DNA of 64,000 nucleotides from Xanthostigma xanthostigma (taxonomy: Eukaryota; Arthropoda; Insecta; Raphidioptera; Raphidiidae): the NCBI GenBank assembly GCA_963575645.1, contig OY754465.1, positions 48,262,401 to 48,326,400 of the forward strand, written 5' to 3'. A model generated the notes under the pieces. That model was not told the origin of the DNA and did no database searches. It saw only the letters and a list, made by a program, of their open reading frames with translations. Made by a program: the position numbers and the translations under genes. Shown one piece after another: positions 33,181 to 44,371 of the stretch; within the stretch, counting starts at the first letter, position 1; each line of letters opens with the position of its first letter.

Positions 33181-35084
33181 GAAGTAAATTTGTAAATCCG
33201 GGCCGGTCTAGAAGATTAGAATTAAATTTTAGCAGCACATTTTACCTTCACCAAAGGATTAAATTTCAAATTTAAAACTCCTAATTACTACCCTTACAAT
33301 GATCCGATTTTAAATAGGTTTCGTGCGGTGAGGGGTTCTAAAATGTGGATCAAATTCCGTTTAAATCCATTAAGTCTGTCGAGATTTACAAAGATGGTGC
33401 CATATTGTTTAGGAGAAGAAATTATGGGTCCGAACCCTAGGTCCAGTCATCCAGCCAATAGTGTATGTGCCATATTGCAAAAATAATAATAATTAATTAA
33501 TCGTAATAAAACGAAGCGATTTTCAAATTGATCTCCAATGCCAGATCAATTTAACAACATAAACGCTTGTTCAGCGTTAGTTCTAAGAAGAGTGTTCCAT
33601 CCCTGTGAGTCGTGTTGAACTGTTGAATGTTCAACCAATGATGATGATACTGGTGACGGTGGTGGCTCCCAGCCAGCACCGCTAGACCGATTCCTCTAGC
33701 GTTATCCTACATACTTCGACGTAATCTACTGAAGTGTTTCTTTATGTACTTTTATATATTGTGAACAGAATTATCTGATATGGGAAACACACTATCATTA
33801 CATGAATGTTCTAAGAGATTAAAAACGATTTCGATAATATTAGATAAAAATAGTTTTCGATTAATCATTTCTCCGTAATTTATCAAAACATATTTCGTTC
33901 TTTATGATTATGATTACATGAACACAATTACGCTAGATATGTATTGGGCGCGTACTCAAAATTTTGAAGTTACATGCTTTACAGACAAGCATTAAAATTT
34001 TAGAAGACTTCAAAAAAAGATGTTATTGATACATGTACATTTTTTTTGTTTGGTTAGTCATATTTTTTCAGGGTATAGACCGATTTGAAAAATGTTCACA
34101 ATATTTTGTTCAGAATGTTTATGGATTGATACCATATATATTTTTTAAATCGATTCAGCCGTTTTTAATTGACTTAAACGAGGTTTTATTATGTTACCTA
34201 ATTTGTGAACTGATTTTAATTATTCTTTTTTTATTTGATAAGCCATACTTCAGGGTGGTCCTATATAAATTTCACTTAAATCGGTCCAGTACTTTAGTAA
34301 CAAAATATTAAAGAAGAAGGCGGCTAATGAAACTGTGTATTGCAAAGTCACTAATAATGATAAAAACTTTTTAGAAAAAAATTTACGTCCAAGTCACTCA
34401 AAAGCAAAAAAATATGAGATGCCAACTTAATAAAAGTAGGTATATAAAAGGTTTCTCAAAACTTTATTATTTTTCGCATTTTTAAAGCAGTCAATTTTTT
34501 TAAGTTCCTGTTCTTTTTGTCTGTGATATACCTAGATAAACTACTAAAAAAATTTTGAAATTACTTGCTTTACAGACATGCTTTGACATTTTTCTCGAGT
34601 GATAATAAAATTGTGACAAATTCCAGAACCCTACAATGATTAATTATCAGTAGTAAAGGTTGAGAATGTAAGAGAAAAGGGAATTTCCCGAATCCTGCTA
34701 GAGCTTTTCCTGCGATCAGTTCAACTACAATAGGGAGACGCATTATATGGGGCTACTCACCACTGCACTAATATGCTATAGCCGCTCTGGTGGATTTCTT
34801 TTTGTTCCTGTTGAACACAAAATTTCTCTCTTTGTTAAAAGTTTGTGGCAATTTAATTGAAGACAAATTGACGAGGAAAAAAGAAGGGAGTCACTGGAAA
34901 GAAGTGTGTTGTCAGAGACATATAACTGTAAAATTAGAAGTTACAACTCACCAACTCTCGTTAATCAGTGTTCATGCCCTAGTAGTTACGGCGCGTGAAG
35001 CTTTTAAACCGATGTTCTGCAGGGTCAACCGAAGGTACCTCCTAGCACGGGCTGGGAACGAAGAGGAGGAAGGGTTAATAAAAT
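33181..35084. other. Spacer with a repeat fragment at 34062-34165
   Basis: Apart from the inverse repeat copy at 34062-34165, no feature is recognised. A 113-codon plus frame (34790-35131) is the longest here. It has no identifiable domain and runs into an inverted repeat, so I do not call it a gene. Confidence 0.35.
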
Positions 35085-35205
35085 TATTGCACCCTTCCCA
35101 AGCCATCGCTAAGAGGAGATTTATGAATTAGCCAAATGCACTGAGGTGGTTTATTCATAATTCCCTCCTCTTAGCGGTGGCTTGGGGACGGTGCAATTGA
35201 TCAAA
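35085..35205. repeat. Inverted repeat, about 45-bp arms
   Basis: CCAAGCCATCGCTAAGAGGA at about 35100 pairs with TCCTCTTAGCGGTGGCTTGG at 35166, and outer TGCACC/GGTGCA also pair. Confidence 0.75.
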
Positions 35206-35654
35206 AACTTCTGCCGCTGGTATTTTCCGGTCATTTGGCTCTAATAACAGAACCTAGAAACGAAGCGGCAGAATTTTTTTTTTATTTTAACCATTTTTTA
35301 CCATCTTTGACATTATTTATCCAATTTTCGGAATTTTGACGTCAAATTGCGGAAAAACGGCCCGGCCAAAATTTCCGGCGATATAACTACATATCGAAAA
35401 GAAAATTTTCTATTTTGTTAGATCCGGTTAGGGTTTACTTTCTTTTTTTTTTTAATTCACGCAAGGAAAAATGTCCCGTAAATTGTTCCTAGGGGAATGT
35501 GGAGTACTGAAAATAAATTATAGGTACCGTCAAAACCAGGCGGTTAGGCCGATATTTTTTTTCGATTACTTATAGCTTATGCACCAGGAGGCAGAAAATT
35601 GGAACAACATGTTTTTTTTGCGCGTCAGCTCCCAACTATTTGTCAAGTAAACAT

Positions 35655-35815
35655 AAAAAGTTCGTTCCAAGCAGCCATTGCGGTTTCGAAACCGTCACCC
35701 GCATGCACAGTAGCTAAAACGTGTTCTAAAATCGCCGATAGCAGCTTCTTTTTACCTACTGCGCATGCGGGTGATGGTTTAGAAACCGTTCACTGGCTGC
35801 TTGAAACGAACCAAA
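35655..35815. mobile_element. Palindromic MITE, TTCCAAGCAGCC family copy 1
   Basis: The ends GTTCGTTCCAAGCAGCC and GGCTGCTTGAAACGAAC are inverted copies. Inner strings CGAAACCGTCACCCGCATGC and GCATGCGGGTGATGG also pair. Related copies lie at 53829-53975 and 58630-58775. Confidence 0.75.
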
Positions 35816-36070
35816 AGTCGATCAACGCGATGCGACAAAATTCTGTTTTCAAAATGTATGTGTTTTCAATCGGAGCAATTTCCATAAGTGTAACAGCAGT
35901 ATGATGCACTAAAGTTAAACGGTTCGAAGCGCATGTTCGCGTCGCGTCACTATTGTGTATATAAAACAGTTGTGTCGCCTTACGAGTAGAGTTGGGGAAA
36001 AAATAACTTCACGATGAAAAATCACTGTGACAAGCCGTCTAAAATAATCACTGTGATCTGACAAGAGATA

Positions 36071-36365
36071 TCTACGTTCCAAAGTAACGTATGTCGTTCC
36101 ATGTCACCGCAGTTACTGTCGCTCAAATATGACACTATGATCTGACGAGATATCTACGTTCCAAAGTAACGTATGTCGTTTCATGTCACCGCAGTCACGA
36201 CGGTCGCTCCAAGTTCCAATAGATCTACGTTCCAAAGTAACGTATGTCGTTTCATGTCACCGCAGTCACGACGCTCGCTCCAAGTTCCAATAGATCTATG
36301 TTTCAAAGTAACGTATGTCGTTCCATGTCACCGCAGTCACTACTGAGTACTCACTGTCGCTCAAA
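36071..36365. repeat. Tandem array, four copies of 71-82 bp
   Basis: TCTACGTTCCAAAGTAACGT or close variants start at 36071, 36153, 36224 and 36295. Each unit continues ATGTCGTT.CATGTCACCGC. Confidence 0.9.
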
Positions 36366-36385
36366 GTCAAACATGAACGGAGTAG

Positions 36386-36613
36386 TGTAATGGTCAGCGT
36401 GCTGGCCTTTGGATCGCACTGTCGTGGGTTCGAATCCCACCTCTGCTCATGGATATTTTGTGATTGTCGTTTAGACTCAGCTTTACATACTCAAACATAC
36501 TGGCCAGATACTAAGAGGTAGTGCCACCCCCCCAAGTGATATTCTCTTGTATATGTGCATATGCTCTATATATGTGGATATATACAATTGGGATATACCT
36601 TAAAAAAAAAAAA
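36386..36613 (+). mobile_element. tRNA-related SINE
   Basis: A tRNA-like head has a Pol III A box TAGTGTAATGG (36383-36393) and a B box GGTTCGAATCC (36427-36437). A non-tRNA body follows, then a run of A at 36602-36615. A 10-bp duplication, AACGGAGTAG, flanks it (36376-36385 and 36614-36623). The anticodon arm cannot fold properly, so it is not a tRNA gene. It is inserted in the hAT element. Confidence 0.85.
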
Positions 36614-36779
36614 AACGGAGTAGGCAAACAACGCCGTTGTGACGTCAGACCGTGCGGGCTTGTGATGTGAGTGATCGACGTGACAAAGTCACGATGATTT
36701 TTCACTGTGATTTTTGTGTAACCGGAATAACAGTCACTGTGATCTCATAGTAACGACTTTTCCCATGTCTACTTACGAG

Positions 36780-37231
36780 AACTGCTTCTTAAAATATGCT
36801 AACGTAATGTTTTATTCTTTCTTGTAAAATGTAAGCGCAATCCAAGTTCCTACAAACACACAGACACTGCACCCGACAACTGCGGCTGAAGAGATAATAT
36901 ACGACTTGTAAAACAACCATTTTACAACATGTTCTTTATCTTAACACTTTCACTACTTTTATTACGCTCGCGCGCTTATCAAACTCTCCCTTCGTCTTAT
37001 CTAAATGAATGAATTTTTGTAATTTTTTTCACATTTTTCTTTCAAGAAAATAAGTCAAGAAAGGGCGTACATTTCTTTTAACAAGCGGTGTTTCGACCGA
37101 GGTTTGTAAATTTCAGTTCTCCGCTTTCTTATGTTAGTTGTTTTGTTGAGGTAGTGTTGCCGGTTCGTCACGACGAGAACTGGATGATTTCGTTTTCTTC
37201 AATTTTTCACATCGGTAGCGACACTTCTCAA
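36780..37231. other. Spacer, nothing recognised
   Basis: No gene or structured repeat is evident. Confidence 0.4.
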
Positions 37232-37810
37232 AAAAAAATTGGTTGTCTGTAAAGTCGGTTTACGGACGATAGTTTTACGTGATAACGTATTCCGTAATAC
37301 ATAACCTAAATTTATATAATAATTATAATAATTCGAATCTATGATATTGCATCTTTTGCTTCAAATTTAGGTTAATTTTATTTATTAAAATTACTTACCA
37401 CCTATAATATAATTGTTTTTTTTTAACATTCTTTCTTTCGTATTTATTATAAGTCTCAAAGATTAATTGTCATAATATTTTGAAAACAATTGTTACACTG
37501 TTTATATAAAATTCCAAAACCTACTTACAATATTTAAGTATTTTCATACGTCAAAAAATTGATTTTTATAATGATAAAATTTATATGAAAATTTTTTCGA
37601 GAGATGAGACCTAGCTAAAACGATTTTTTGCCCCCCAAAATCCCTTTTCAGTAAATTTCATCCAAATCGTTAGGGCCGTTTTCGAGAAAAGCACGCACAG
37701 GGTCAGGCGGAACGTTAGGAACGCTACACTTTTTCGTGCATGCAGCCGGTGTTTTATCAATTTATAAGATTGGTGATTCATCAATTTATAAGACGTTATC
37801 ACGTCAAAAA
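37232..37810 (-). mobile_element. Dispersed repeat, inverse copy of 61500-62058
   Basis: About 570 bases align with 61500-62058 in inverse orientation. One end has GGTTGTCTGTAAAGTCGG and the other TTATCACGTCAAAAA. The copy has a short extra duplication of ATCAATTTATAAG near 37760-37790. The 63-codon frame inside is duplicated in the partner and follows from the repeat. Confidence 0.85.
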
Positions 37811-39094
37811 TCTTATCGTAATATGTATTTACTAAATCACATATCTTCAGTGATTAGAACGTGGTAAGCTTACGTTTTCTCTATGCAGACGCAGATATTA
37901 GAATAGGTACCGTGAGTCCATAGTTAGGGGCCATTCATTAATTAAGTAAGGGTCCCGAGGGAAAGGGGGGCTCTCGAAATCTTTACAGGCCCCTCATATA
38001 TCCTTAATGCCCAAAATTCACCGAACACTATTAAAGATAGAAGTTACTAATCTTGGAACAAATTTATTCGTTAGAATAAAATTTACTTTAAATTCACCAA
38101 GCAAATTATCAGGTAGAAAAGTTAGTTAAAGAATAAATATACACTGCACTATACTCCTTGCTCTTTTTGTCGAATATTTTGACGTTCACCCAAAAAATGT
38201 TTCGCAAAATAATGTTTTATCTTAACCCAATTGCACACAAAATTTCCATTAACTTTAATGTTGTACAACTTCACAAAAGTTTAATAAACAGCACATAAAT
38301 AAATTCACAAGAGCAAACTTTAGATATAATACTCCACGTTTATAGGTTACGTATTATGATCTCTGTGGCGGTCATTATTATTTTATCAGGCGAATAAATA
38401 TTTATACCCTGGAAGTAAGACAATAGATTTATACCTGTAGTAAATATAATTATGGATGGTGAATTGAATCATCGCAATTTATTCGGAGGAATAGTTAACT
38501 GAAGAACAACTGAACCGAATAAATAACTACTTACTTTCGGTAAATATGGTCATAAATAGAATTATTTACGGTAGTGCATTACATTACAAGCTTACGAGAT
38601 GTTTAAAGATTTTCTGTGACGCTATTAAAACAAAACGTTAATGTCACGTAAACTATTAAATTGTTTGAAATACTAACTACCTGTCACATCAATTTCATAA
38701 AGAGTGCTATGAAGTTATATCTCTAAGCACAAGGAAAAGTAGTTTATGTGGAATATCTGACCATTTTATACTCTCTTTTGTAAGTTTAATGTTCAGTTCA
38801 TAGAGATATTACTAAATTCTAATTTTTTTCAAATGTTTTATGTCTAAATGTGAAACTGGAAACTTTTAATGCATAGTAAGTGGGGAAATTCACGCTACAC
38901 TTACTTTTGAAAATAGTTTAATTAGACTTTGAATTAACGAAATTATGTTCCGTGATATCCCAATTGATATTTTTGCGAATAGTTCATTAACAAATGTCGG
39001 TAAAAATATTTTCTTTCTAGCAATATTTAGACAGCATAAAAAACTCGCGTCGCGATGCCAAACCATAGAGATATTAGACTAGAGTACGCGAGTG
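37811..39094. other. AT-rich spacer with a MITE-end relic
   Basis: GGGGCCATTCATTAATTAAG at 37926 resembles the terminus of the MITE at 56268-56450, but no opposite end is visible. Nothing else is recognised. Confidence 0.35.
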
Positions 39095-39260
39095 AGCCGT
39101 GAAAGTGTCTGCAATTCAGAGAGAGAGACAACAGTTCCTTATCTCTATGATACAAAACAATGCTGATTTGAGTAAAAAATATCTGGTTTTCTGGTTTTTC
39201 TGCAGCGTTCTCTCTCTCTCTCTCTCAACTGAGGACACTTTCACTTTTGACAAGCATACG
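39095..39260. repeat. Inverted repeat with GA/CT microsatellites
   Basis: GTGAAAGTGTCTGCAATTCA plus (GA)n at 39100-39125 pairs with (CT)n plus AACTGAGGACACTTTCAC at 39210-39245. Confidence 0.6.
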
Positions 39261-39420
39261 AACTAGCGGCCGTATTGAAAATTTGGATTGTTTATGAAAA
39301 CAAAGCCAACTTTGCTTCTCTGTCGCTCATCTATTAGATCAAATAGATCCAAGTCTCCAAAAAATATGAGCAATAGCTTATTCGATTCGGAGAAATATTC
39401 CGAAAAAGACGTTTTTTTTA

Positions 39421-39480
39421 TTTAAAGTTAACAAAAAATTTAAAAAATACGCATTTTTTTAATTTTTTGTTAACTTTAAA
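39421..39480. repeat. AT-rich hairpin, about 27-bp arms
   Basis: TTTAAAGTTAACAAAAAATT and its reverse complement flank a short centre containing TACGCA. Confidence 0.85.
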
Positions 39481-39837
39481 ACCATTGCATTAATTTGAAA
39501 AATTATTTCAGCATTTGAAAGGTAAATTACTCCATTAGCTAAAGTTATGATGATATTCGTCAACTAAGTCGGAAAAAGTCGTACATACAGGTAAAGTTAA
39601 TAAAAGAGTATTAAAATGAACCAATGCAATGGCTTGACATCTCAATCATGATAGAAAGCTGTGGCAGATTAACTATAGATGCGGAAAGTTTAGCATCTTA
39701 ATGACCGACCAATAATATCAAGTCACTGGTTCAATTTTTACACTCACAGTTTTGGGACAAACGTATATCAAATACCGAACTAAAGTTAAAAATGTTTTCT
39801 GTACAATCGAGAACAACATTTCAGAACGAACCATGAA
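39481..39837. other. Spacer, nothing recognised
   Basis: No gene or structured repeat is evident. Confidence 0.4.
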
Positions 39838-39840
39838 TAA

Positions 39841-40485
39841 GGCTAGGTTTACATGAGAGGCGTTAAACGCGCGTTTACAATTTCAATAAAATTGCATATA
39901 GCCGTTTATATGATAACGCGCGTTGGTGGGCGACGCGCGTTCAACGGCACGATAACGCAAATAGCCTGTCTACGCGCGTCAACGCGCGCTTAGATTATGT
40001 CTAACTAAACATTGATTAGCATTGATGTGTTCAGATGCAACGCGCGATTTGAAGCGATAGGTTCCTGCTGTCCAATATTTTCGATTATTTTTTCTAAAAA
40101 GTTTTCTTTAAAATAAAAAATGGATGGAGAAGAATAATTTGATTATGATCTATATTTATCGACGAAATAGTAGTTTAAAAATTTAGGTTCATAATTCCTT
40201 AGACTCGGATAAAGTGTAATGTACAAGCTTGAGGTAACTCTATTTTGTAAAATAGGATAAACCCAATATTTTCGATTATTTCTATGACGCTGTCTTTTTC
40301 GATATAGCATCCATAAACAGATTTCATCTGCAACGGCCATCTTCGACAGAATACAACACTCGACTAGCGTATAAACTATAATATAAACGCGCTCTTAGCG
40401 CGTAAAATCGGTAACCATGTAAACAGTGGTATAAATGTCAACGCGCGTTTAACGCGCGATTAACGCTCTTTATGTGAGCTAGCCC
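39841..40485. mobile_element. PIF/Harbinger-derived element
   Basis: The ends GGCTAGGTTTACATGAGAGG and the inverse of GAGCTAGCCC are flanked by TAA on both sides (39838-39840 and 40486-40488), the 3-bp TWA duplication of PIF/Harbinger. Subterminal regions are full of AACGCGCGTT motifs, a GC island in AT-rich surroundings. The centre retains the start of a transposase gene. Confidence 0.8.
40143..40340 (-). pseudogene. N-terminal fragment of a Harbinger transposase/nuclease
   Basis: This is a 65-codon frame with a basic stretch (RKRQRHRNNRKYW) followed by WVYPILQNR, TLYPSLRNYE and KFLNYYF. The family pattern is R.YWVHP..Q.R, then L..LR.D..KF..YFRM, found near the N-terminus of HARBI1-like nucleases. 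In the intact family the DDE nuclease domain follows; here the frame stops right after the motif and the rest is deleted. The position inside a TAA-flanked element supports the assignment. It cannot be catalytic. It might still be expressed as a short DNA-binding peptide, but nothing in the sequence shows that. Confidence 0.7.
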
Positions 40486-40488
40486 TAA

Positions 40489-41352
40489 AACTACAAAAGA
40501 TTATGCAAGCTTTGCTTACCTAACAGCGGCTATTTCCAACTCAAAAAGAGAGAGAGAGAGAAATTTTAGATTATCCACGTGCAACAGTTTATGTTAGCGC
40601 CGAAAACTCAAAATGACACTTAACATACACCAATCACATTATCACATAATGAAATTTAATTAGTTATTTATAGACGCTCGACAACTAATATCATTAGTAT
40701 CTAAAATAAAGTTATACATACACGATTTAAAACTACTAATAAATTTTACAAGGTACATACAGAACAAAATTGCATATTCAAGGGCGCGAGGCCGAAAACT
40801 GACAGCTGTTCACTTTTGCACTTACAAGATATAGATAGATAGATAGATGTTTATTAATTGTTAGTTAAATCAAATAACAATGCGTCATATAATCAATAAT
40901 AATTAATAGTAATAAATAATAATAAGTAATAAATAAGAACAGTTTAAAAACTAAGATACTCGTTTATAGTGTAAAAACATTTCTTCATTAAAAAGTCACG
41001 AAGATTGCACTTAAAATTTTTAAAACTGTCAATATTTTTAATCGATGAAGGCAGTTTATTAAAAAGTTTGGTACTTGAACTTAGTGGACCCTTGTTATAC
41101 ATTGATAACCGATTTTTTGACATGAGTAATGTATAGAATGAGCTTAGGATTTTTTTTATTATTTATACCGCACTGGTACACGAAAAGTTACTAAGAACAA
41201 ACTGTGACAGAAGCAATCATTTAATTATTTTGACCTAATTGAATGTCAAATTACTTTTCTTATATAACAATGCCAATTATTACACGTAAAACTAGTTCTT
41301 TCTCCCTTTATGTTTTAAATAGTTTTGTGTAGACATGGATAATTGTTTTTCT
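40489..41352. other. AT-rich spacer with simple repeats
   Basis: (GA)n occurs at 40549-40561, (GATA)n at 40828-40849, and AAT/TAA-rich sequence at 40885-40935. No gene is seen. Confidence 0.5.
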
Positions 41353-41588
41353 TCAAATTTATAATAATAAAGAGGTAAAGTTTGGATGCAGGAGATAGTC
41401 TCCAAAACTACTAATCCGATTTCAAAATTTTTTCACCAATATTTAGAATGAATCTTCAGGATGGACACAGGCTATATATTATCGCGTTAAAATAAAAGCG
41501 CTTATCGGGGAGAGCAATTTTACAATATAAGTCGACGAAAAAACAGTGGCAATCTACAAATTCGGGTGAAGCCAGACAGGGCCGCTAG
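41353..41588 (+). mobile_element. Short non-autonomous Helitron
   Basis: The 5' end is TC followed by TATAATAATAAAGAGG. The 3' end CTAG (41585-41588) is followed by T. Internal strings (GAATGAATCTTCAGGATGGA, TATATTATCGCGTTAAAATA) match the Helitron at 56203-57110. It is the uninterrupted version of that copy. Confidence 0.7.
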
Positions 41589-41683
41589 TAGATATAAATA
41601 TAAATGGCAACTGGTCGAGATATAACTATTAGATTGGTAAAATGGTATTTCTTAGCTCTACTTAATTACGGTCTGGTTTGCGT

Positions 41684-41827
41684 GTGTTACTGTTACGTTC
41701 AACAAATAGCGTTCTCGTTGCGGTAAAAGATTTAGTATAGCGAGTGTTACTTTAACGTTCAACAGATTGTCCCGTTACGATAAACTGTTTAGTATAGTGA
41801 GTATTGCGTTAACGTCCAACAGATGGA
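41684..41827. repeat. Degenerate tandem array, about 60-bp unit
   Basis: GTGTTACT.TTACGTTCAACA-type starts occur at 41684, 41744 and 41801, and TTTAGTATAG ends the first two units. About 2.5 copies. Confidence 0.75.
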
Positions 41828-42149
41828 ACTATGCGGCGCTATTTAAAAAAAAACATGTTTTCACCTATCGCAGGTGTGATATCTAAATAATCTATACTAA
41901 CATGTAAAGCTGAAGAGTTTGTTTGTTTGTTTGAACGCGCTAATCTCAGGAACTACTGGTTCAAATTGAAAAAAAAATTTGTTGGATAGCCCATTTATCG
42001 AGGAAGGCTATTGGCTATATAATATCACGCTACGGCCATTAGGAGCGCAGCATTAAAAAATTGTTGCAAAATGTATCTCAAAAATAAGCTTCTATTCAGG
42101 TGAAATGTACTAACTAAATATACTCATATTAACGTCGTGAGTATACAAC

Positions 42150-42221
42150 GCCGGCTGGCTCAATCGGTAGAGCATGCGACTGTCAATATCAGGGTCGTGG
42201 GTTCGAGCCCCACGTTGGGCA
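42150..42221 (+). pseudogene. tRNA-Lys-derived pseudogene or SINE head
   Basis: The segment is close to an insect tRNA-Lys. The A box TGGCTCAATCGG (42156-42167) and B box GGTTCGAGCCC (42200-42210) are intact, and it ends GTTGGGC. One acceptor base is missing and the anticodon stem is mismatched (TGCGA against TATCA). The loop reads GTC instead of a lysine anticodon. A T-rich stretch follows. It is not a functional tRNA. Confidence 0.75.
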
Positions 42222-42402
42222 AATATATTTTTATTTTTTTTTTATTTTCTACATTGCTTTTTTCTAAGGCGTACATTTAAATTTATTTTAATTTATTTAA
42301 TTTATTAAAAAAAAAAATATTAGTTAAAAAAGTATAAATACTGCTTTTTATCGACAAAATCTTTTGACCGGTAACTCCGATCACATGAAATTTGGACACA
42401 AC

Positions 42403-43841
42403 TAGAGATGTCAGTAATGTAACTACCCGTTACTAAGTACCGGGTACTTACCAAGATCCGAAGTACCGGGTATTCAATTGAAAAAGTACCCGTTACTTCG
42501 TGTATGAATAGGTACAAGTACCGAGAGAGAACCGGCTCTATGTGTACACATTACACAAACACAATATGCACTGGCGTCTGCCGTCTGGCACTGCTATACG
42601 CTACAGTGCGATACAAAATACAGATGCAGTACGACAGGTGAGGTGTATCAAACTGACGCCAAAGGCAGTTCAGAAATCAGAATCCCTTAATAATATTTAG
42701 CCATTTTCCGGTTTCCCTTAGAGTTAGAAACAGAAATAAGATTTATTTTTTCAAATATGTACATAATTTGTTATTACATGTCACAATTTTATGACGACAC
42801 TGTATCTGCAATTGTAATAGGTATCTGACTTTAGAAGTAGGAAAAAAATATAACACGACATTTTGAATAAAAAAAGAATTTACCTACTGTAGATTGCACA
42901 TAACTATTAAACTAATAACTAAATTATATTTATTTGGTTCAGTATAATACATAATATTATTTTATAATCCTAAAAAAACAAAACGATACAGTATCCATAT
43001 TGTACACTATACACATACAGGTCGGTTTCAAAATATAGACACGACTGCGTTGTAGAATGTAGAATCAGTGAATTTCCTACACTATAGGACACTGATTACT
43101 TTAGGAATTTTCCAAACTACCAAATAAACAAAACTGGCATATTAGTGCAATTATAAAAAAAATTTAATTCGTAATTTATAAGTTCGTAATACCTAATTGT
43201 AGTTTGCACGGTTCATAGGATTCTGCCATTTAGGTACATGATTTTTTGTCTGTCAGTTTGTTTTAGTTTCACTCACCTACACAATATAAAATACCTATGA
43301 TATCTGTATTCTGTATTGTCTGTACTTAATTTTCGAATTATCATAAAATTCTTTCACGGATGTCTGTATAAATTGTCTGTAAAGAAAACGTTATAGAGAA
43401 ACTCGACATTCAACAATCCGAAATTGACATTGGTTAATGGTTAATACCTATTATACAATATGCAAATTATATTATTTAAATACTACAAAAAATAATTCGC
43501 TTTACTCACAAAAAATGATAAAGTTTCAACTTAATTATTTGCATAACTTTCAATTAGATAACATTGTTTTCATTGTTGTATGAAAGGAGGTTGCATATTG
43601 TACCTAAACAACGTGCTATAATGTACCTACCAGTACGTTAATACCAATACGTATGCAGTATGCAATCGGTACAAGTAACGAATACCGGCTGGCGGCTATA
43701 ATACAGTATTAGTTATACCTAGATCCGGTTCTCAGCATCTTAAAGTACCGGGTAAAAGTAACGGGTAGAAAGTAACGGGTACTCGATATAAAAGTACCGG
43801 GTACCCTAAATACTTAAAAGTACCGAGATTTGACAACACTA
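42403..43841. mobile_element. Non-autonomous hAT element with AGTACCGGGTA-rich ends
   Basis: A perfect 8-bp duplication, GACACAAC, flanks it (42395-42402 and 43842-43849). The ends TAGAGATGTCAGTAATGT and (right) GATTTGACAACACTA are partial inverted copies. Subterminal regions hold many AAGTACCGGGTAC and AGTAACGGGTA motifs. About 1.4 kb with no coding capacity. Confidence 0.9.
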
Positions 43842-43945
43842 GACACAACATTAATCTCGGTAAACTAAGGTGAATGTGTGTACTCATGTTCCTCCTTTCC
43901 CCATTCGTTCTTTTACACCTGGGTGAAACCGGACGGCACCGCTAG

Positions 43946-44371
43946 TAGCTATATAAAAACACGCGCGTATTCGAATACAACGTTGTGTCGTTTCAAAACA
44001 ATCGGTTTCGGAGATTTGCAATTACAAACAAAACATTACATTTTGATTTATATATAGATTTCCATATAAAAGAATTTAAAACATGCAAAAAAAAGTAGCA
44101 ACGTGAATGACAGCAACAGATGTAAACGATTGAAGTGGTTTATAAATCTGTCAATCATTTCAGTAAAATTTCATCGAACTATTTATTTTCAATTCTATTA
44201 GCAGATGCCTACGCGGAATTTGCATCCCGTCGGCATGGCATATTTTAGGCGTAGTATAAACTATATTAAAAACATTTGAAACTTAAGTCGCAATTTAATT
44301 ATAAATTATTATGAATTTTTATAACAATTTTTATGTATTTTGCGAAACAATTTATGATTGTTATTAGTCTA
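43946..44371. other. AT-rich spacer, nothing recognised
   Basis: No feature seen. Confidence 0.4.

Larger units (their letters stand above)
35987..36771. mobile_element. Non-autonomous hAT element with tandem array and nested SINE
   Basis: A perfect 8-bp duplication, CTTACGAG, flanks it (35979-35986 and 36772-36779). The ends TAGAGTTGGGGAAAA and TTTTCCCATGTCTA are inverted copies, with subterminal ATCACTGTGA motifs repeated on both sides. A tandem array occupies 36071-36365 and a SINE with its own duplication sits at 36386-36613. No transposase. Confidence 0.9.
41891..43945 (+). mobile_element. Non-autonomous Helitron interrupted by a hAT element
   Basis: The 5' end is A|TCTATACTAACATG with TTTGTTTGTTTGAACGCGCT downstream, a known lepidopteran Helitron start. 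The proposed 3' end CTAG|T is at 43942-43945, preceded by GGGTGAAACCGGACGGCACC. The hAT at 42403-43841 splits it. The join of the two halves is inferred from order, not shown by a paralogue here. Confidence 0.6.

Noticed and set aside
34790..35131. 113-codon plus-strand frame
   Set aside because: No recognisable domain; its end runs into an inverted repeat and the starting codons are low complexity.
36376..36450. tRNA gene (A and B boxes, near tRNA-Gln-like anticodon region)
   Set aside because: The anticodon stem does not pair, an unrelated body and poly-A follow, and a target duplication surrounds it, so it is a SINE head.
42150..42221. Functional tRNA with GTC anticodon
   Set aside because: It is closest to tRNA-Lys, lacks an acceptor base and has a broken anticodon stem, so I listed it as a pseudogene or SINE head.
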